Position numbers and translations under genes: made by a program
Shown: positions 22,516 through 29,773 of the stretch, one piece after another
How positions within the stretch are numbered: the first letter of the stretch is position 1
How the letters are laid out: each line of letters begins with the position of its first letter
From: Actinomadura kijaniata NBRC 14229
Lineage (GTDB): Bacteria > Actinomycetota > Actinomycetes > Streptosporangiales > Streptosporangiaceae
DNA: 48,468 bases
Direction: 5' to 3'
NCBI RefSeq assembly: GCF_001552175.1
Contig: NZ_BCQR01000090.1
Span: 1-48,468, forward strand
Notes under the pieces: model-generated
The model's database searches: none
Told to the model about the DNA's origin: nothing
What the model saw: the letters and a program-made list of their open reading frames with translations, nothing else

Positions 22516-23091
22516 TCAGACGTTCACCCCGAAGTCGGCGGCGATGCCGGACAGGCCGGAGGCGTAGCCCTGGCCGACCGCGCGGAACTTCCACTCCGGG
22601 CCGTTCCGGTACAGCTCACCGAACACCATGGCGGTCTCGGTGGAGGCGTCCTCCGACAGGTCGTAACGGGCGATCTCCCCGTTGCCGGCCTGGTTGACCA
22701 CCCGGATGAAGGCGTTGCGGACCTGGCCGAAGTTCTGGCCGCGACCGTCGGCGTCGTAGATCGACACCGGGAAAACGATCTTGGTGACCTCGGCGGGAAC
22801 GCCCTGCAGGTTCACCTTGATCTGCTCGTCGTCACCCTCGCCCTCACCGGTGAGGTTGTCACCGGTGTGCTCCACCGAGCCGTCGGGGCTCTTGAGGTTG
22901 TTGAAGAACACGAAGTGCTGGTCCGACAGCACCCTGTTGTCGGCCCCCACCAGCAGCGCGCTGGCGTCCAGGTCGAAGTCGGTGCCGGTGGTGGTGCGCA
23001 CGTCCCAGCCCAGACCCACCACGACCGCGGTCAGTCCGGGAGCCTCCTTGGTCAGAGAGACGTTGCCGCCCTTGCTCAGACTGACTCCCAC
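22516..23091 (-). CDS. terD: TerD-family stress protein
   Basis: A 191-aa TerD/TerE-type protein with the standard start GVSLSKGGNVSLTKEAPGL, then VGLGWDVRTT, DFDLDASALLVG, and the acidic calcium-binding stretch HTGDNLTGEGEGDDEQI. The C-terminus has the family pattern NGPEWKFRAVGQGYASGL. Members are tied to tellurite resistance and general stress or differentiation in actinomycetes; the role is likely Ca2+-dependent membrane or phage stress response. GTG 23091 has a textbook GGAGG site 7 bases upstream. Four 14-bp direct repeats lie 115 bp upstream and may control it. No other ter genes are in the window. Confidence 0.96.
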   Translation of the reverse strand: MGVSLSKGGNVSLTKEAPGLTAVVVGLGWDVRTTTGTDFDLDASALLVGADNRVLSDQHFVFFNNLKSPDGSVEHTGDNLTGEGEGDDEQIKVNLQGVPAEVTKIVFPVSIYDADGRGQNFGQVRNAFIRVVNQAGNGEIARYDLSEDASTETAMVFGELYRNGPEWKFRAVGQGYASGLSGIAADFGVNV

Positions 23092-23205
23092 TGTCCTACC
23101 TCCGTATCGGCTCCGCGCGGACGCCTGCCGCCCACACGGTCTGTAACGAGAACGGTAGTCACTTCGCGCCGGTTCCCCCACCCGATCCGGTGACTTCCGC
23201 ACGGC

Positions 23206-23261
23206 GTGTCATACGGAACATGTCATACCGGGCATGTCATGGCGGGCATGTCATAGCGGAC
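23206..23261. repeat. Four tandem 14-bp repeats upstream of terD
   Basis: Exactly adjacent 14-bp units of the form (A/G)TGTCAT(A/G)(C/G)CGG(A/G)C-like sequence start at 23206, 23220, 23234 and 23248 (first unit slightly diverged). They fill the gap between the acyl-CoA oxidase stop and the terD promoter region. They may be protein-binding iterons or a remnant array. Confidence 0.75.
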
Positions 23262-23264
23262 GCC

Positions 23265-25106
23265 TCACTCCCCGGCGACCCACGCCGCCGGGGCGCCGAA
23301 CGCCTCGGGCAGGTCGAACGCCGCCACCAGCTCCGCCGCGTGCGGAGCCAGCGCGTCGCACACCCGCCGGCGCGCCCGCCACACCCGGTCCAGCAGCCCC
23401 GCACCGGCCACGCCCTCGTTGAGCAGGACGTCGGCGCGGCGCTCCATCCACTCCAGCGCGTGCAGGCCCGCCAGCGTCCGCAGCACCGCCGGGCCCTCGC
23501 CCAGCGCCTCGGCCAGGATCGTCAGCATCATCCGGTCGCCCAGCGCCGTGGCCGTCCGCGACGCCAGCGCCAGGTTGTCGTTCCAGGCGGTGAACGGCTC
23601 GGCGCCGCCCGCCCGCGCCGTCGCCACCCGCTCGGCCAGCCGCTCCCGCAGCCGCCGCTCGACCGCCCCGGCCATCGCCAGCCACATCCGCGGCTCCACC
23701 AGCTCCTCGTCGGGGAAGTCGCCCTGTGGCACCGCGACCTCGGGCGGCATCCGGTAGTGGTCCAGGTCCGCCATCGCCCGCGCGGTGTCGAACAGCACCA
23801 GCGCGTTGTCGCCGCCCGCGCTCAGGTAGGCGTGCGCCAGCCCCCGGTAGGCGTTGAGCCGGTCGGTGGCGGCGAACCCCGGCGCGCCGCTGTGCACCCG
23901 GCACCGCGCCACCGTCTCCTGCGCCAGCGCCGTCGCCGCCGCCTTCAGCAACGCCAGGTCCCGGTCCACCGCCGACCACGGCGCCCACGCCGTCCCCGTG
24001 CCCGCGCCGCTTTCCTCGCTCTCGCCGCCCGCGGGCGCGGCGGGACGGTGGCCCTTGACGTGGGAGGCCACCACCGTCAGCGCGTACGCCGCCGCCACCG
24101 CCCCCAGCACCGCCTCCTGCTGGTTGCGGTAGTCGGTCAGCGGACGGCGGGGTGCCAGCCGCCCCAGCGTCGTCCGGCCCGCCGAGTGCGCCCACAGCGT
24201 CCCCGCCGCCGCCCGCGTGATCGCCGCCGACGCCGACACCACCGCCCGCCACACCGGCGGCGCGATCCCCATCGACCGCGTCAGACGCTGCGCCGCCCCG
24301 CCCGCCGGATCACGCAGCACCCCGTCGGCGTCGATGGAGGCCCCGTCGCGCAACCACGCCTCGTAGGGCACCCGCAGCCCCTCCAGCCGCACCGCCGCGT
24401 AGTCCACCGGCAGGCCCGAGGAGTCGGGAGCCTCCGTGATCCGCACGCCCGGCGGCACGTTCCCCTCGGCGTCGCGCAGCCGCGCCACGAACACGAACAC
24501 CCCGCGCTCGGCCCCGTCGTGCTCCAGCGTGGCGTACACCGCGGCGGTCTTGGCGACGGCCGGGTGCGCGGTGTTGGTGGGGAACTTCGCCGCCGCCGCG
24601 TCCGGGCTGATCAGCACGAACTCACCGGTCGCGGCGTCGAAGCGGGCCAGGGTGCGCGGCGACAGATGGCTGTTGCTGCGGCCCACCTCGGTCATCAGCA
24701 GCGTCCCGAACGCCGCCATCGACTCCAGCTCCGCGCGCTCGGCGCGCGGCCCGGCCCGCTCGTCCCCGAACGCCAGGATCGGCCCCAGCGCCAGCGTGTA
24801 GTGCAGCAGCATCACGTGGAACAACGCCGGATCGGCGATCGCCGCGCGCTCCAGCAGCGCGCACAGCACCCCCGGATCCTCCAGCAGCTCCGGCGCGGCG
24901 GGCGCGGCCCGGCCCGCCCGCGCCAGCCGCCGGTAGGTCAGCTCCTGCCGCTCGCGCGGGGTCAGCCCGTCGGGCAGGACGCAGAACTCCTCGGGGACCG
25001 CCTCGGCCAGCCAGGCCGCGACCTTGGGCTCCAGCGCCGGACCGTGCACCAGCCGGCGCAGGCGGTCGGTGTCAACGCGCATCTCGGCGTGCGCCTCGGC
25101 GTCCAT
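23265..25106 (-). CDS. Acyl-CoA oxidase/dehydrogenase family flavoenzyme
   Basis: A 613-aa acyl-CoA oxidase (ACOX)-type protein. The flavin-domain pattern is LLMTEVGRSNSHL, then ARFDAATGEFVLISPDAAAA, and the middle-strand region VPPGVRITEAPDSSG, LRVPYEAWLRDGA. The C-terminal helical half is long, as in ACOX. It should oxidise an acyl-CoA or acyl-ACP at C2-C3, passing electrons to O2 or a carrier. The canonical TELGHGSN-type loop reads TEVGRSNSH, a variant. It follows an acyltransferase gene by ~86 bp and a KAS III gene diverges, so an acyl-chain pathway is likely. ATG 25106 has a GGAG site 7 bases upstream. Confidence 0.9.
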   Translation of the reverse strand: MDAEAHAEMRVDTDRLRRLVHGPALEPKVAAWLAEAVPEEFCVLPDGLTPRERQELTYRRLARAGRAAPAAPELLEDPGVLCALLERAAIADPALFHVMLLHYTLALGPILAFGDERAGPRAERAELESMAAFGTLLMTEVGRSNSHLSPRTLARFDAATGEFVLISPDAAAAKFPTNTAHPAVAKTAAVYATLEHDGAERGVFVFVARLRDAEGNVPPGVRITEAPDSSGLPVDYAAVRLEGLRVPYEAWLRDGASIDADGVLRDPAGGAAQRLTRSMGIAPPVWRAVVSASAAITRAAAGTLWAHSAGRTTLGRLAPRRPLTDYRNQQEAVLGAVAAAYALTVVASHVKGHRPAAPAGGESEESGAGTGTAWAPWSAVDRDLALLKAAATALAQETVARCRVHSGAPGFAATDRLNAYRGLAHAYLSAGGDNALVLFDTARAMADLDHYRMPPEVAVPQGDFPDEELVEPRMWLAMAGAVERRLRERLAERVATARAGGAEPFTAWNDNLALASRTATALGDRMMLTILAEALGEGPAVLRTLAGLHALEWMERRADVLLNEGVAGAGLLDRVWRARRRVCDALAPHAAELVAAFDLPEAFGAPAAWVAGE

Positions 25107-25192
25107 GGGATGCTCCCGTCAGTCTCGGGGGGTCGCGGTCGTCAACAAAACCCTCAACGGGCCGCCGCCGGGCACGCCGCGCGACGCGCCCC

Positions 25193-26320
25193 TCAGGAGG
25201 GGACGTCGGAGGACTCCTCGTCGGGCGCCGTCACCTCCGGCGAGGCCTTGCTCACCTCCGGCGAGGCCTTGCCGACCTCGGATGCGGCGTCCCGTCCGGC
25301 GAGCGGGGGCGGCGCGGCCGTCGCCCCGCCGGGCGGAGCGGTCCGCCGCCGGTCCCGCAGCGGCGTCACCGTCGCCACGTCCCGCACCGTCATCCGCGCG
25401 CACTGGCACAACGCGCCGCCCGCGCCGCCCTCGACGAACACCGTCGCGCCCGCCCGGTGCACCGCGCGCAGCGTCGCCGGCAACCGCACCGGCTTGACGA
25501 TGCAGTCGGCCAGCGCCCGGTGCAGGTCGTCGTCGTCGCCATAGGCGCGGCCCCGCACCGGCGAGTGCACCGCCACCTCCAGCGGCCGCTGCCGCATCGG
25601 GCGGATCATCGCGTACCACTCGTCGTCGGCCCCGGCCATCGCCGGATGGTGCGACAGGTAGGGCACCGCCAGCCGCGCCGCGCGCACCCCCGACTCCCGC
25701 GCCACCGCCAGCACCCGGTCCAGCTCGGCGTCCGGGCCGCTGACCACCGTCGCCGACGGCGCGTTCAGGCACGCCACCACCACCCGGCCCGCGCCCGCCC
25801 CCTCGGCCTCGGCGCGCGCGATGCACTTGAGGGTGGCCGCCTCGTCGGCCTCCAGCAGCCCCATGCCGCCGCCCCCGCCGCGCCGCGCCAGCACCCCCAC
25901 CAGGTCGGCCGCCATGCGCGCGCCGTCGGTGACCGAAAACGCCCCGGCGCACACCAGCGCCGCGATCTCCCCGAAGCTCTGCCCGACCGCGAACCGCGGC
26001 ATCACCCCCGCCGCCCGCAACACCCGGTCCACCGCCACCGAGGCGGTGTAGGCCGCCAGCTGCGCCACCCCCGGCAGCCGCGCCGCCTCCCGGTAGGCGT
26101 CGGGGTCCTCCAGCAGGATCCGCCGCAGCGAGGGCCACCGCTCCCGCGGCAGCGCCTCCTGCACCGCGTCCACCACGTCACCGACCACCCGCGCCGGTCC
26201 CGGCCCCCGCGCCGCCAACGTCACCAGGTCCGGCGCGCCCGCCGACCCGGTGCCCGGGAACAGCAGCGCGCACACCGCATCGGGCCTGAGCCGTCCCATC
26301 CAGTCAGCCGACGACGACAC
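25193..26320 (-). CDS. Acyltransferase (malonyl-CoA:ACP transacylase type)
   Basis: A 375-aa FabD/AT-type enzyme. Near the N-terminus FPGTGS stands in for the GQGSQ loop; the nucleophile elbow is GQSFGE (Ser115), and SHHPAM carries the catalytic His. The late EGGAGGALCQ segment closes the fold. It should load a malonyl (or other acyl) group onto a carrier protein. The last ~50 residues are a polar tail with repeated (S/G)KASPEV. The GTG at 26320 follows an AGGGG site. No acyl carrier protein gene is in the window. It is in the same strand and probably the same operon as the acyl-CoA oxidase. Confidence 0.93.
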   Translation of the reverse strand: MSSSADWMGRLRPDAVCALLFPGTGSAGAPDLVTLAARGPGPARVVGDVVDAVQEALPRERWPSLRRILLEDPDAYREAARLPGVAQLAAYTASVAVDRVLRAAGVMPRFAVGQSFGEIAALVCAGAFSVTDGARMAADLVGVLARRGGGGGMGLLEADEAATLKCIARAEAEGAGAGRVVVACLNAPSATVVSGPDAELDRVLAVARESGVRAARLAVPYLSHHPAMAGADDEWYAMIRPMRQRPLEVAVHSPVRGRAYGDDDDLHRALADCIVKPVRLPATLRAVHRAGATVFVEGGAGGALCQCARMTVRDVATVTPLRDRRRTAPPGGATAAPPPLAGRDAASEVGKASPEVSKASPEVTAPDEESSDVPS

Positions 26321-26366
26321 GCGGACACCCCTTACCTCAACGGAAGACCCACGTCTCCGAAGGGAT

Positions 26367-26408
26367 AAACGCCGTTTGGTCTGTAGTTATGGAACAAAAG
26401 TTACAAAC
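26367..26408. promoter_or_regulatory. AT-rich divergent promoter region with palindromes
   Basis: In the 206-bp gap between the diverging acyltransferase and KAS III genes, AAACG-C-CGTTT (26367-26377) is a perfect 11-bp palindrome. CCGTTTGG at 26372 and its imperfect complement ACAAACTGG at 26403 form a wider dyad. The region is AT-rich compared with all its surroundings, as expected for a regulated promoter. Confidence 0.4.
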
Positions 26409-26526
26409 TGGGATTATTCACTCATGAGATCGGTCTGACAACCATCAGTGGTCCCGTCCCGGGGGACCCGGCGGACCGATCGGCCACACAGGGTCCGGTC
26501 ACCAGCGGCCGGACCGGGGAGCGCCC

Positions 26527-27675
26527 ATGAACCAACGTCCGGACGCCCGCCGCCCGCGGTCCGAGCGGCCCGTCACTCCTCCGCAGCCGTCCTACCCCCG
26601 GCCACCCCGCACCGAACCGACCGGTCCGCAACCGGCCGCCGCACCCCCGGCCCCTCCCGCGCCCGCCCAGCGCTGGGCGATCCGCGGCACCGGCGCGTTC
26701 CTGCCCGAACGCCGCGTCCCCAGCAGCGAGCTGTCGGAGTCCCTGGGCCTGCCCGCCGACTGGATCGAGGAACGCACCGGCATCCGCACCCGCCATGTCG
26801 CGGGCGACGCACAGGCCGCCTCCGACCTGGCCGCCGTCGCCGCGCGCCGCGCCCTGGAGGCCGCCGGACTGCGCCCTGCCGACCTCGGCCTGATCGTGCT
26901 GGGCACCTCGACCCCCGACGAACTCGGCCCCTCCACCGCCTGCCGCGTGCAGGCGCTGCTCGGCGCGACCGGCGCCGCCGCGTTCGACGTCGCCGCCGCG
27001 TGCAGCGGCTTCGTCTACGGCCTCCAGGCCGCCGTCGGCTGGCTGGCCACCCAGCGCGGCGCCGCGCCCTACGCGCTGGTGATCGGCGTGGAGGTCTACT
27101 CCCGCTTCCTCAACCACCGCGACCGCGCCACCGCCGCGCTGTTCGGCGACGGCGCGGCCGCCGCCGTCGTCGGGCCCGTCCCGGCCCCCTACGGCGTGCT
27201 GTCGCTGACCCTGGGCTCCGACGGCACCCGCGCCGGCGACGTGCTGATCCCCGCGGGCGGCAGCCGCCTGCCCGCCACCCCCGACACCCTGGCCACAGCC
27301 GGCCACACCATCCACATGGACGGCCGCGCCGTCCGCGAGTTCATCACCGCCACCCTGCCCCGCCTGGTCGACGAGGGCTGCCAGGCGGGCGGGGTCAAGC
27401 CCGCCGACCTGGCCCTGGTGGTCCCGCACCAGCCCAACCCCAAACTGGTCGCGGCCCTGGCCGACCGCTGCGGCCTGGACCCCGACCAGCTGGTGATCGC
27501 CGGAAGCGACGTCGGCAACATCGGCGCCGCCAGCCTCCCCTACGCCCTGGACCGGGCCGTGCGCACCCGCGGCATCGCCCCCGGCGAACTGGTGCTGCTG
27601 GCCGGGTTCGGAGCGGGCATGACCTGGGGCCACGCCCTGATCAGCTGGCCACCCGGAAGCGAGGCGCCCCGCTGA
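26527..27675 (+). CDS. 3-oxoacyl-ACP synthase III (KAS III)-like enzyme
   Basis: A 382-aa KAS III with the full catalytic triad: Cys159 in AAACSGFVYGL, His301 in VPHQPNPKL, Asn331 in NIGAASLPYAL. Other family marks are GTGAFLPERRV, WIEERTGIRTRH and FGDGAAAAVV. It should condense an acyl-CoA starter with malonyl-ACP. An unusual Pro-rich N-terminal extension of about 47 residues precedes the fold; a GGGGAG site before ATG 26527 supports this start. It diverges from the acyltransferase gene, sharing an AT-rich control region, and the next gene downstream is an unrelated regulator. It may start a dedicated acyl chain rather than general fatty acid synthesis (inference). Confidence 0.95.
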   Translation: MNQRPDARRPRSERPVTPPQPSYPRPPRTEPTGPQPAAAPPAPPAPAQRWAIRGTGAFLPERRVPSSELSESLGLPADWIEERTGIRTRHVAGDAQAASDLAAVAARRALEAAGLRPADLGLIVLGTSTPDELGPSTACRVQALLGATGAAAFDVAAACSGFVYGLQAAVGWLATQRGAAPYALVIGVEVYSRFLNHRDRATAALFGDGAAAAVVGPVPAPYGVLSLTLGSDGTRAGDVLIPAGGSRLPATPDTLATAGHTIHMDGRAVREFITATLPRLVDEGCQAGGVKPADLALVVPHQPNPKLVAALADRCGLDPDQLVIAGSDVGNIGAASLPYALDRAVRTRGIAPGELVLLAGFGAGMTWGHALISWPPGSEAPR

Positions 27676-27709
27676 TCACCCGAGGAAGACCCGGCGGCAC
27701 CTGGCCGCC

Positions 27710-28270
27710 CTACACGTGCTCCATCACCAGCATCGCGCTGGTGTCGGGCTCCAACGCCTCGAACACGTGCCGGGCGTCGCCCGGATAGGCCACGTAGTCG
27801 CCGGGCCCCATCTCCACCGGGTCGTCGGCCGGGCCCACCAGCGCCCGCCCGGCGGCCAGCACCACGTGCTCCAGCGTGCCGGGGATGTGCGGCTCCGACA
27901 CCCGCGGCGGCCCCGGCCACGCCACGATCCGGTACAGGTCGCGCCGTGCCCCCGGCGGGCAGGACGCCAGCAGCGTCGCGGCGTACCCGGCCTGCTCGGC
28001 GTGGGTGACCGGGCCCTCACCGGCCCGCACCACCCGCACCGTGGGACGCGGCGGGTCCACCAGGCGGCTGAACGTCACCCCCAGCGCGGTCGCCAGCGCC
28101 CACAGCACCTCCACGCTCGGGTTGCCGGAGCCCGACTCCAGCTTCGACAGCGTCGACTTGGCGACCCCCGCGCGCTTGGCCAGCTCGGTCAGCGACAGCC
28201 CCGCGCGCTCGCGTTCCCGCCGCAGCGCCATCGCGATCAGCGTGCCCAGCTCCTCCGGCCCCGGTCCCAT
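27710..28270 (-). CDS. XRE-cupin transcriptional regulator
   Basis: A 186-aa regulator. Residues about 10-65 are an XRE helix-turn-helix (RERERAGLSLTELAKRAGVA, KSTLSKLESGSGNPS). The C-terminal half is a cupin (EPHIPGTLEHVVLAAGRALV, then MGPGDYVAYPGDARHVFEAL) that probably binds a small ligand. It faces the azlC gene. In many bacteria such XRE-cupin genes sit next to and control azlCD, so the three GTTC-N8-GAAC sites on the azlC side are the likely operator. ATG 28270 follows a GGGAG site. It converges on the KAS III gene with a 34-bp gap. Confidence 0.93.
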   Translation of the reverse strand: MGPGPEELGTLIAMALRRERERAGLSLTELAKRAGVAKSTLSKLESGSGNPSVEVLWALATALGVTFSRLVDPPRPTVRVVRAGEGPVTHAEQAGYAATLLASCPPGARRDLYRIVAWPGPPRVSEPHIPGTLEHVVLAAGRALVGPADDPVEMGPGDYVAYPGDARHVFEALEPDTSAMLVMEHV

Positions 28271-28304
28271 GCACCGCTCCCGTGTTCGTTCTGCGCTATC
28301 AGCC

Positions 28305-28368
28305 GTTCGATTTGACGAACAACGCCTCTGGGGTTCACTGTAATGGACATGCGTTCACTCTGGCGAAC
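28305..28368. promoter_or_regulatory. Three GTTC-N8-GAAC operator sites over the azlC start
   Basis: Sites at 28305-28320 (GTTCGATTTGACGAAC), 28333-28348 (last half GGAC, one mismatch) and 28353-28368 (GTTCACTCTGGCGAAC). Their centres are 28 and 20 bp apart. The first overlaps a TTGACG -35 element (28312-28317); the second covers the ATG at 28343; the third lies inside the coding region. A repressor bound here would block transcription start and the ribosome site. Confidence 0.6.
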
Positions 28369-29113
28369 ACTGGATCGCGGCACGCTCCGCGACATCGCCC
28401 TGGTCTGCCTGGCCGATGCCCTGGTCGGCGCCTCCTTCGGCGCGATCGCCGTCGCCGGGGGACTGCCCCTCTGGGTGCCGATCGTCATGTCCCTGCTGGT
28501 GTTCGCGGGCGGCTCGCAGTTCGCCGCCGTCGGCGTGGTGCTGGCCGGGGGCGGCGCGCTCGCCGCCGTCGCCGCCGGGCTCATCCTCAACGCCCGCCTG
28601 CTGGTGTTCGGCTTCGCCGTCGCCGACGTGCTGGACCACGGCACCCCGCGCCGCCGCCGCTGGGCCCGCCTGCTCGGCGCGCACCTGGTGACCGACGAGT
28701 CCGTCGCCTTCACCCTGCGCCACCGCGACCCGCACCGCCGCCGCGCCGCGTTCTGGATCAGCGCCGTGGGACTGTTCGTGGTCTGGAACCTGGCGGTCCT
28801 GGTCGGGGCCCTGGCCGGCCGCGTCATCGGCGACACCGACGCCCTCGGCCTGGACGCCGCCTTCCCCGCCGTGCTGCTGGCCCTGGTGCTGCCCGCCCTC
28901 ACCGGCCCGGGCCGGGGACGGCTGCGCGCCGCCGCCCTGACCGGCGCGCTGGTCGCCGTGGCCGCCACCCCGCTGCTGCCCGCCGGACTGCCGGTCCTGC
29001 TCGCCCTGGCCGGCCTGGTGTTCACCCTGCGCCGCCCCGCCCCCGGCGACGGTTCTGCTACCGAACCCGCCTCCGAGTCCGACATCCAGTCCGCCCCGCA
29101 GGAGGTCCGCTGA
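28343..29113 (+). CDS. azlC: AzlC-family branched-chain amino acid exporter, large subunit
   Basis: A 256-aa membrane protein of the AzlC type, with family patterns LADALVGASFGAIAVAGGLP, VFAGGSQFAAVGV, LILNARLLVFGFAVADVL and TDESVAFTLRHRD. About six to seven hydrophobic segments are visible. With AzlD it exports branched-chain or related amino acids, for example azaleucine. The start overlaps an operator array and a TTGACG-N17-TCACTG promoter, so the message is nearly leaderless. Its stop overlaps the azlD start by one base (TGATG). The tail after the last span is a short polar segment. Confidence 0.93.
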   Translation: MDMRSLWRTLDRGTLRDIALVCLADALVGASFGAIAVAGGLPLWVPIVMSLLVFAGGSQFAAVGVVLAGGGALAAVAAGLILNARLLVFGFAVADVLDHGTPRRRRWARLLGAHLVTDESVAFTLRHRDPHRRRAAFWISAVGLFVVWNLAVLVGALAGRVIGDTDALGLDAAFPAVLLALVLPALTGPGRGRLRAAALTGALVAVAATPLLPAGLPVLLALAGLVFTLRRPAPGDGSATEPASESDIQSAPQEVR

Positions 29114-29421
29114 TGCCCGTCCTGGCCATCGTCGCCCTGGCCGCCGGAACCTACGCCCTGCGCCTGGCCGGCCCCCTGTTCCAGGGCCGGCTGCGCCTGC
29201 CCGAACGCCTGCGGGACCTGCTCACCGACGCCGCCACCGTCCTGCTGGTCACCCTGGCCGCCACCGCCGCCCTCACCCAGGGCGACGGCCCGGCGGGCTG
29301 GGCACGCCCCGCCGGGGTGCTGGTCGCCGCCGTCCTGGTGCTGCGCCGCGCCCCGTTCCCCGTCGTCGTGATCGCCGCCGCCGCGACCTGCGCCCTGCTG
29401 CGCCTGTGCGGTCTGTCCTGA
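29113..29421 (+). CDS. azlD: AzlD-family branched-chain amino acid exporter, small subunit
   Basis: A 102-aa, four-segment hydrophobic protein of the AzlD type (AAGTYALRLAGPLFQGRL, RLPERLRDLLTDAATVLL, RPAGVLVAAVLVLRRAPFPV, VVIAAAATCALLRL). It pairs with AzlC to form the exporter. The stop of azlC and this start share one base, and a GGAGG ribosome site sits inside azlC, so translation is coupled. It is followed by seven 13-bp repeats and a strong terminator. Confidence 0.9.
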   Translation: MPVLAIVALAAGTYALRLAGPLFQGRLRLPERLRDLLTDAATVLLVTLAATAALTQGDGPAGWARPAGVLVAAVLVLRRAPFPVVVIAAAATCALLRLCGLS

Positions 29422-29428
29422 CCCTCCC

Positions 29429-29519
29429 GCTCTGACCGCCCGCTCTGACCGCCCGCTCTGACCGCCCGCTCTGACCGCCCGCTCTGACCGCCCGCTCTGA
29501 CCGCCCGCTCTGACCGCCC
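29429..29519. repeat. Seven tandem 13-bp repeats after azlD
   Basis: Seven exact 13-bp units (GCTCTGACCGCCC) start at 29429, 29442, 29455, 29468, 29481, 29494 and 29507. They begin eight bases after the azlD stop and run up to the terminator stem. The near-perfect identity suggests recent expansion or ongoing slippage. Confidence 0.9.
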
Positions 29520-29521
29520 GC

Positions 29522-29562
29522 CCGCCGGGACGGCCGCCCACCCCTGGAGGCCGTCCCGGCGG
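29522..29562 (+). terminator. Terminator of azlCD
   Basis: CCGCCGGGACGGCC (29522-29535) and GGCCGTCCCGGCGG (29549-29562) make a perfect 14-bp stem with a 13-base loop, just past the 13-bp repeat array. Confidence 0.8.
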
Positions 29563-29720
29563 ATGCCGTCGAGCCACCCGGCGGGATGGCGCGGGCCATG
29601 ACGTTCCCCTCCCGGCGCCCGGCCCGCCACGCTCGTCCCGCAACGGGTCCAGGCCCTTGCCCGCCGATCCATCGGGAGCCGGTCGGCGGGGCCCGCCTTT
29701 GCGTGAAGACGATCAGCGCA

Positions 29721-29765
29721 TTACAGTCTTTTCCTATCTGACAGGTATGCTTAATGGGAAAGGGG
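29721..29765 (+). promoter_or_regulatory. Candidate promoter and ribosome site of the sulfonate operon
   Basis: TTACAG (29721-29726), 19-base spacer, TATGCT (29746-29751), in a locally AT-rich stretch; AAAGGGG (29759-29765) follows, 8 bases before GTG 29774. Confidence 0.35.
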
Positions 29766-29773
29766 TCGCCGCC

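Larger units (their letters stand above)
29422..29773. other. 352-bp intergenic region with repeats, terminator and sulfonate promoter
   Basis: Contains the 13-bp repeat array (29429-29519), a 14-bp stem terminator (29522-29562), then about 130 bp with no feature noted, and an AT-rich promoter zone (29711-29765) for the sulfonate operon. No ORF is supported. Confidence 0.6.

Noticed and set aside
29429..29519. CRISPR-like repeat array
   Set aside because: The units are directly adjacent with no spacers and are only 13 bp long; no cas genes are present.
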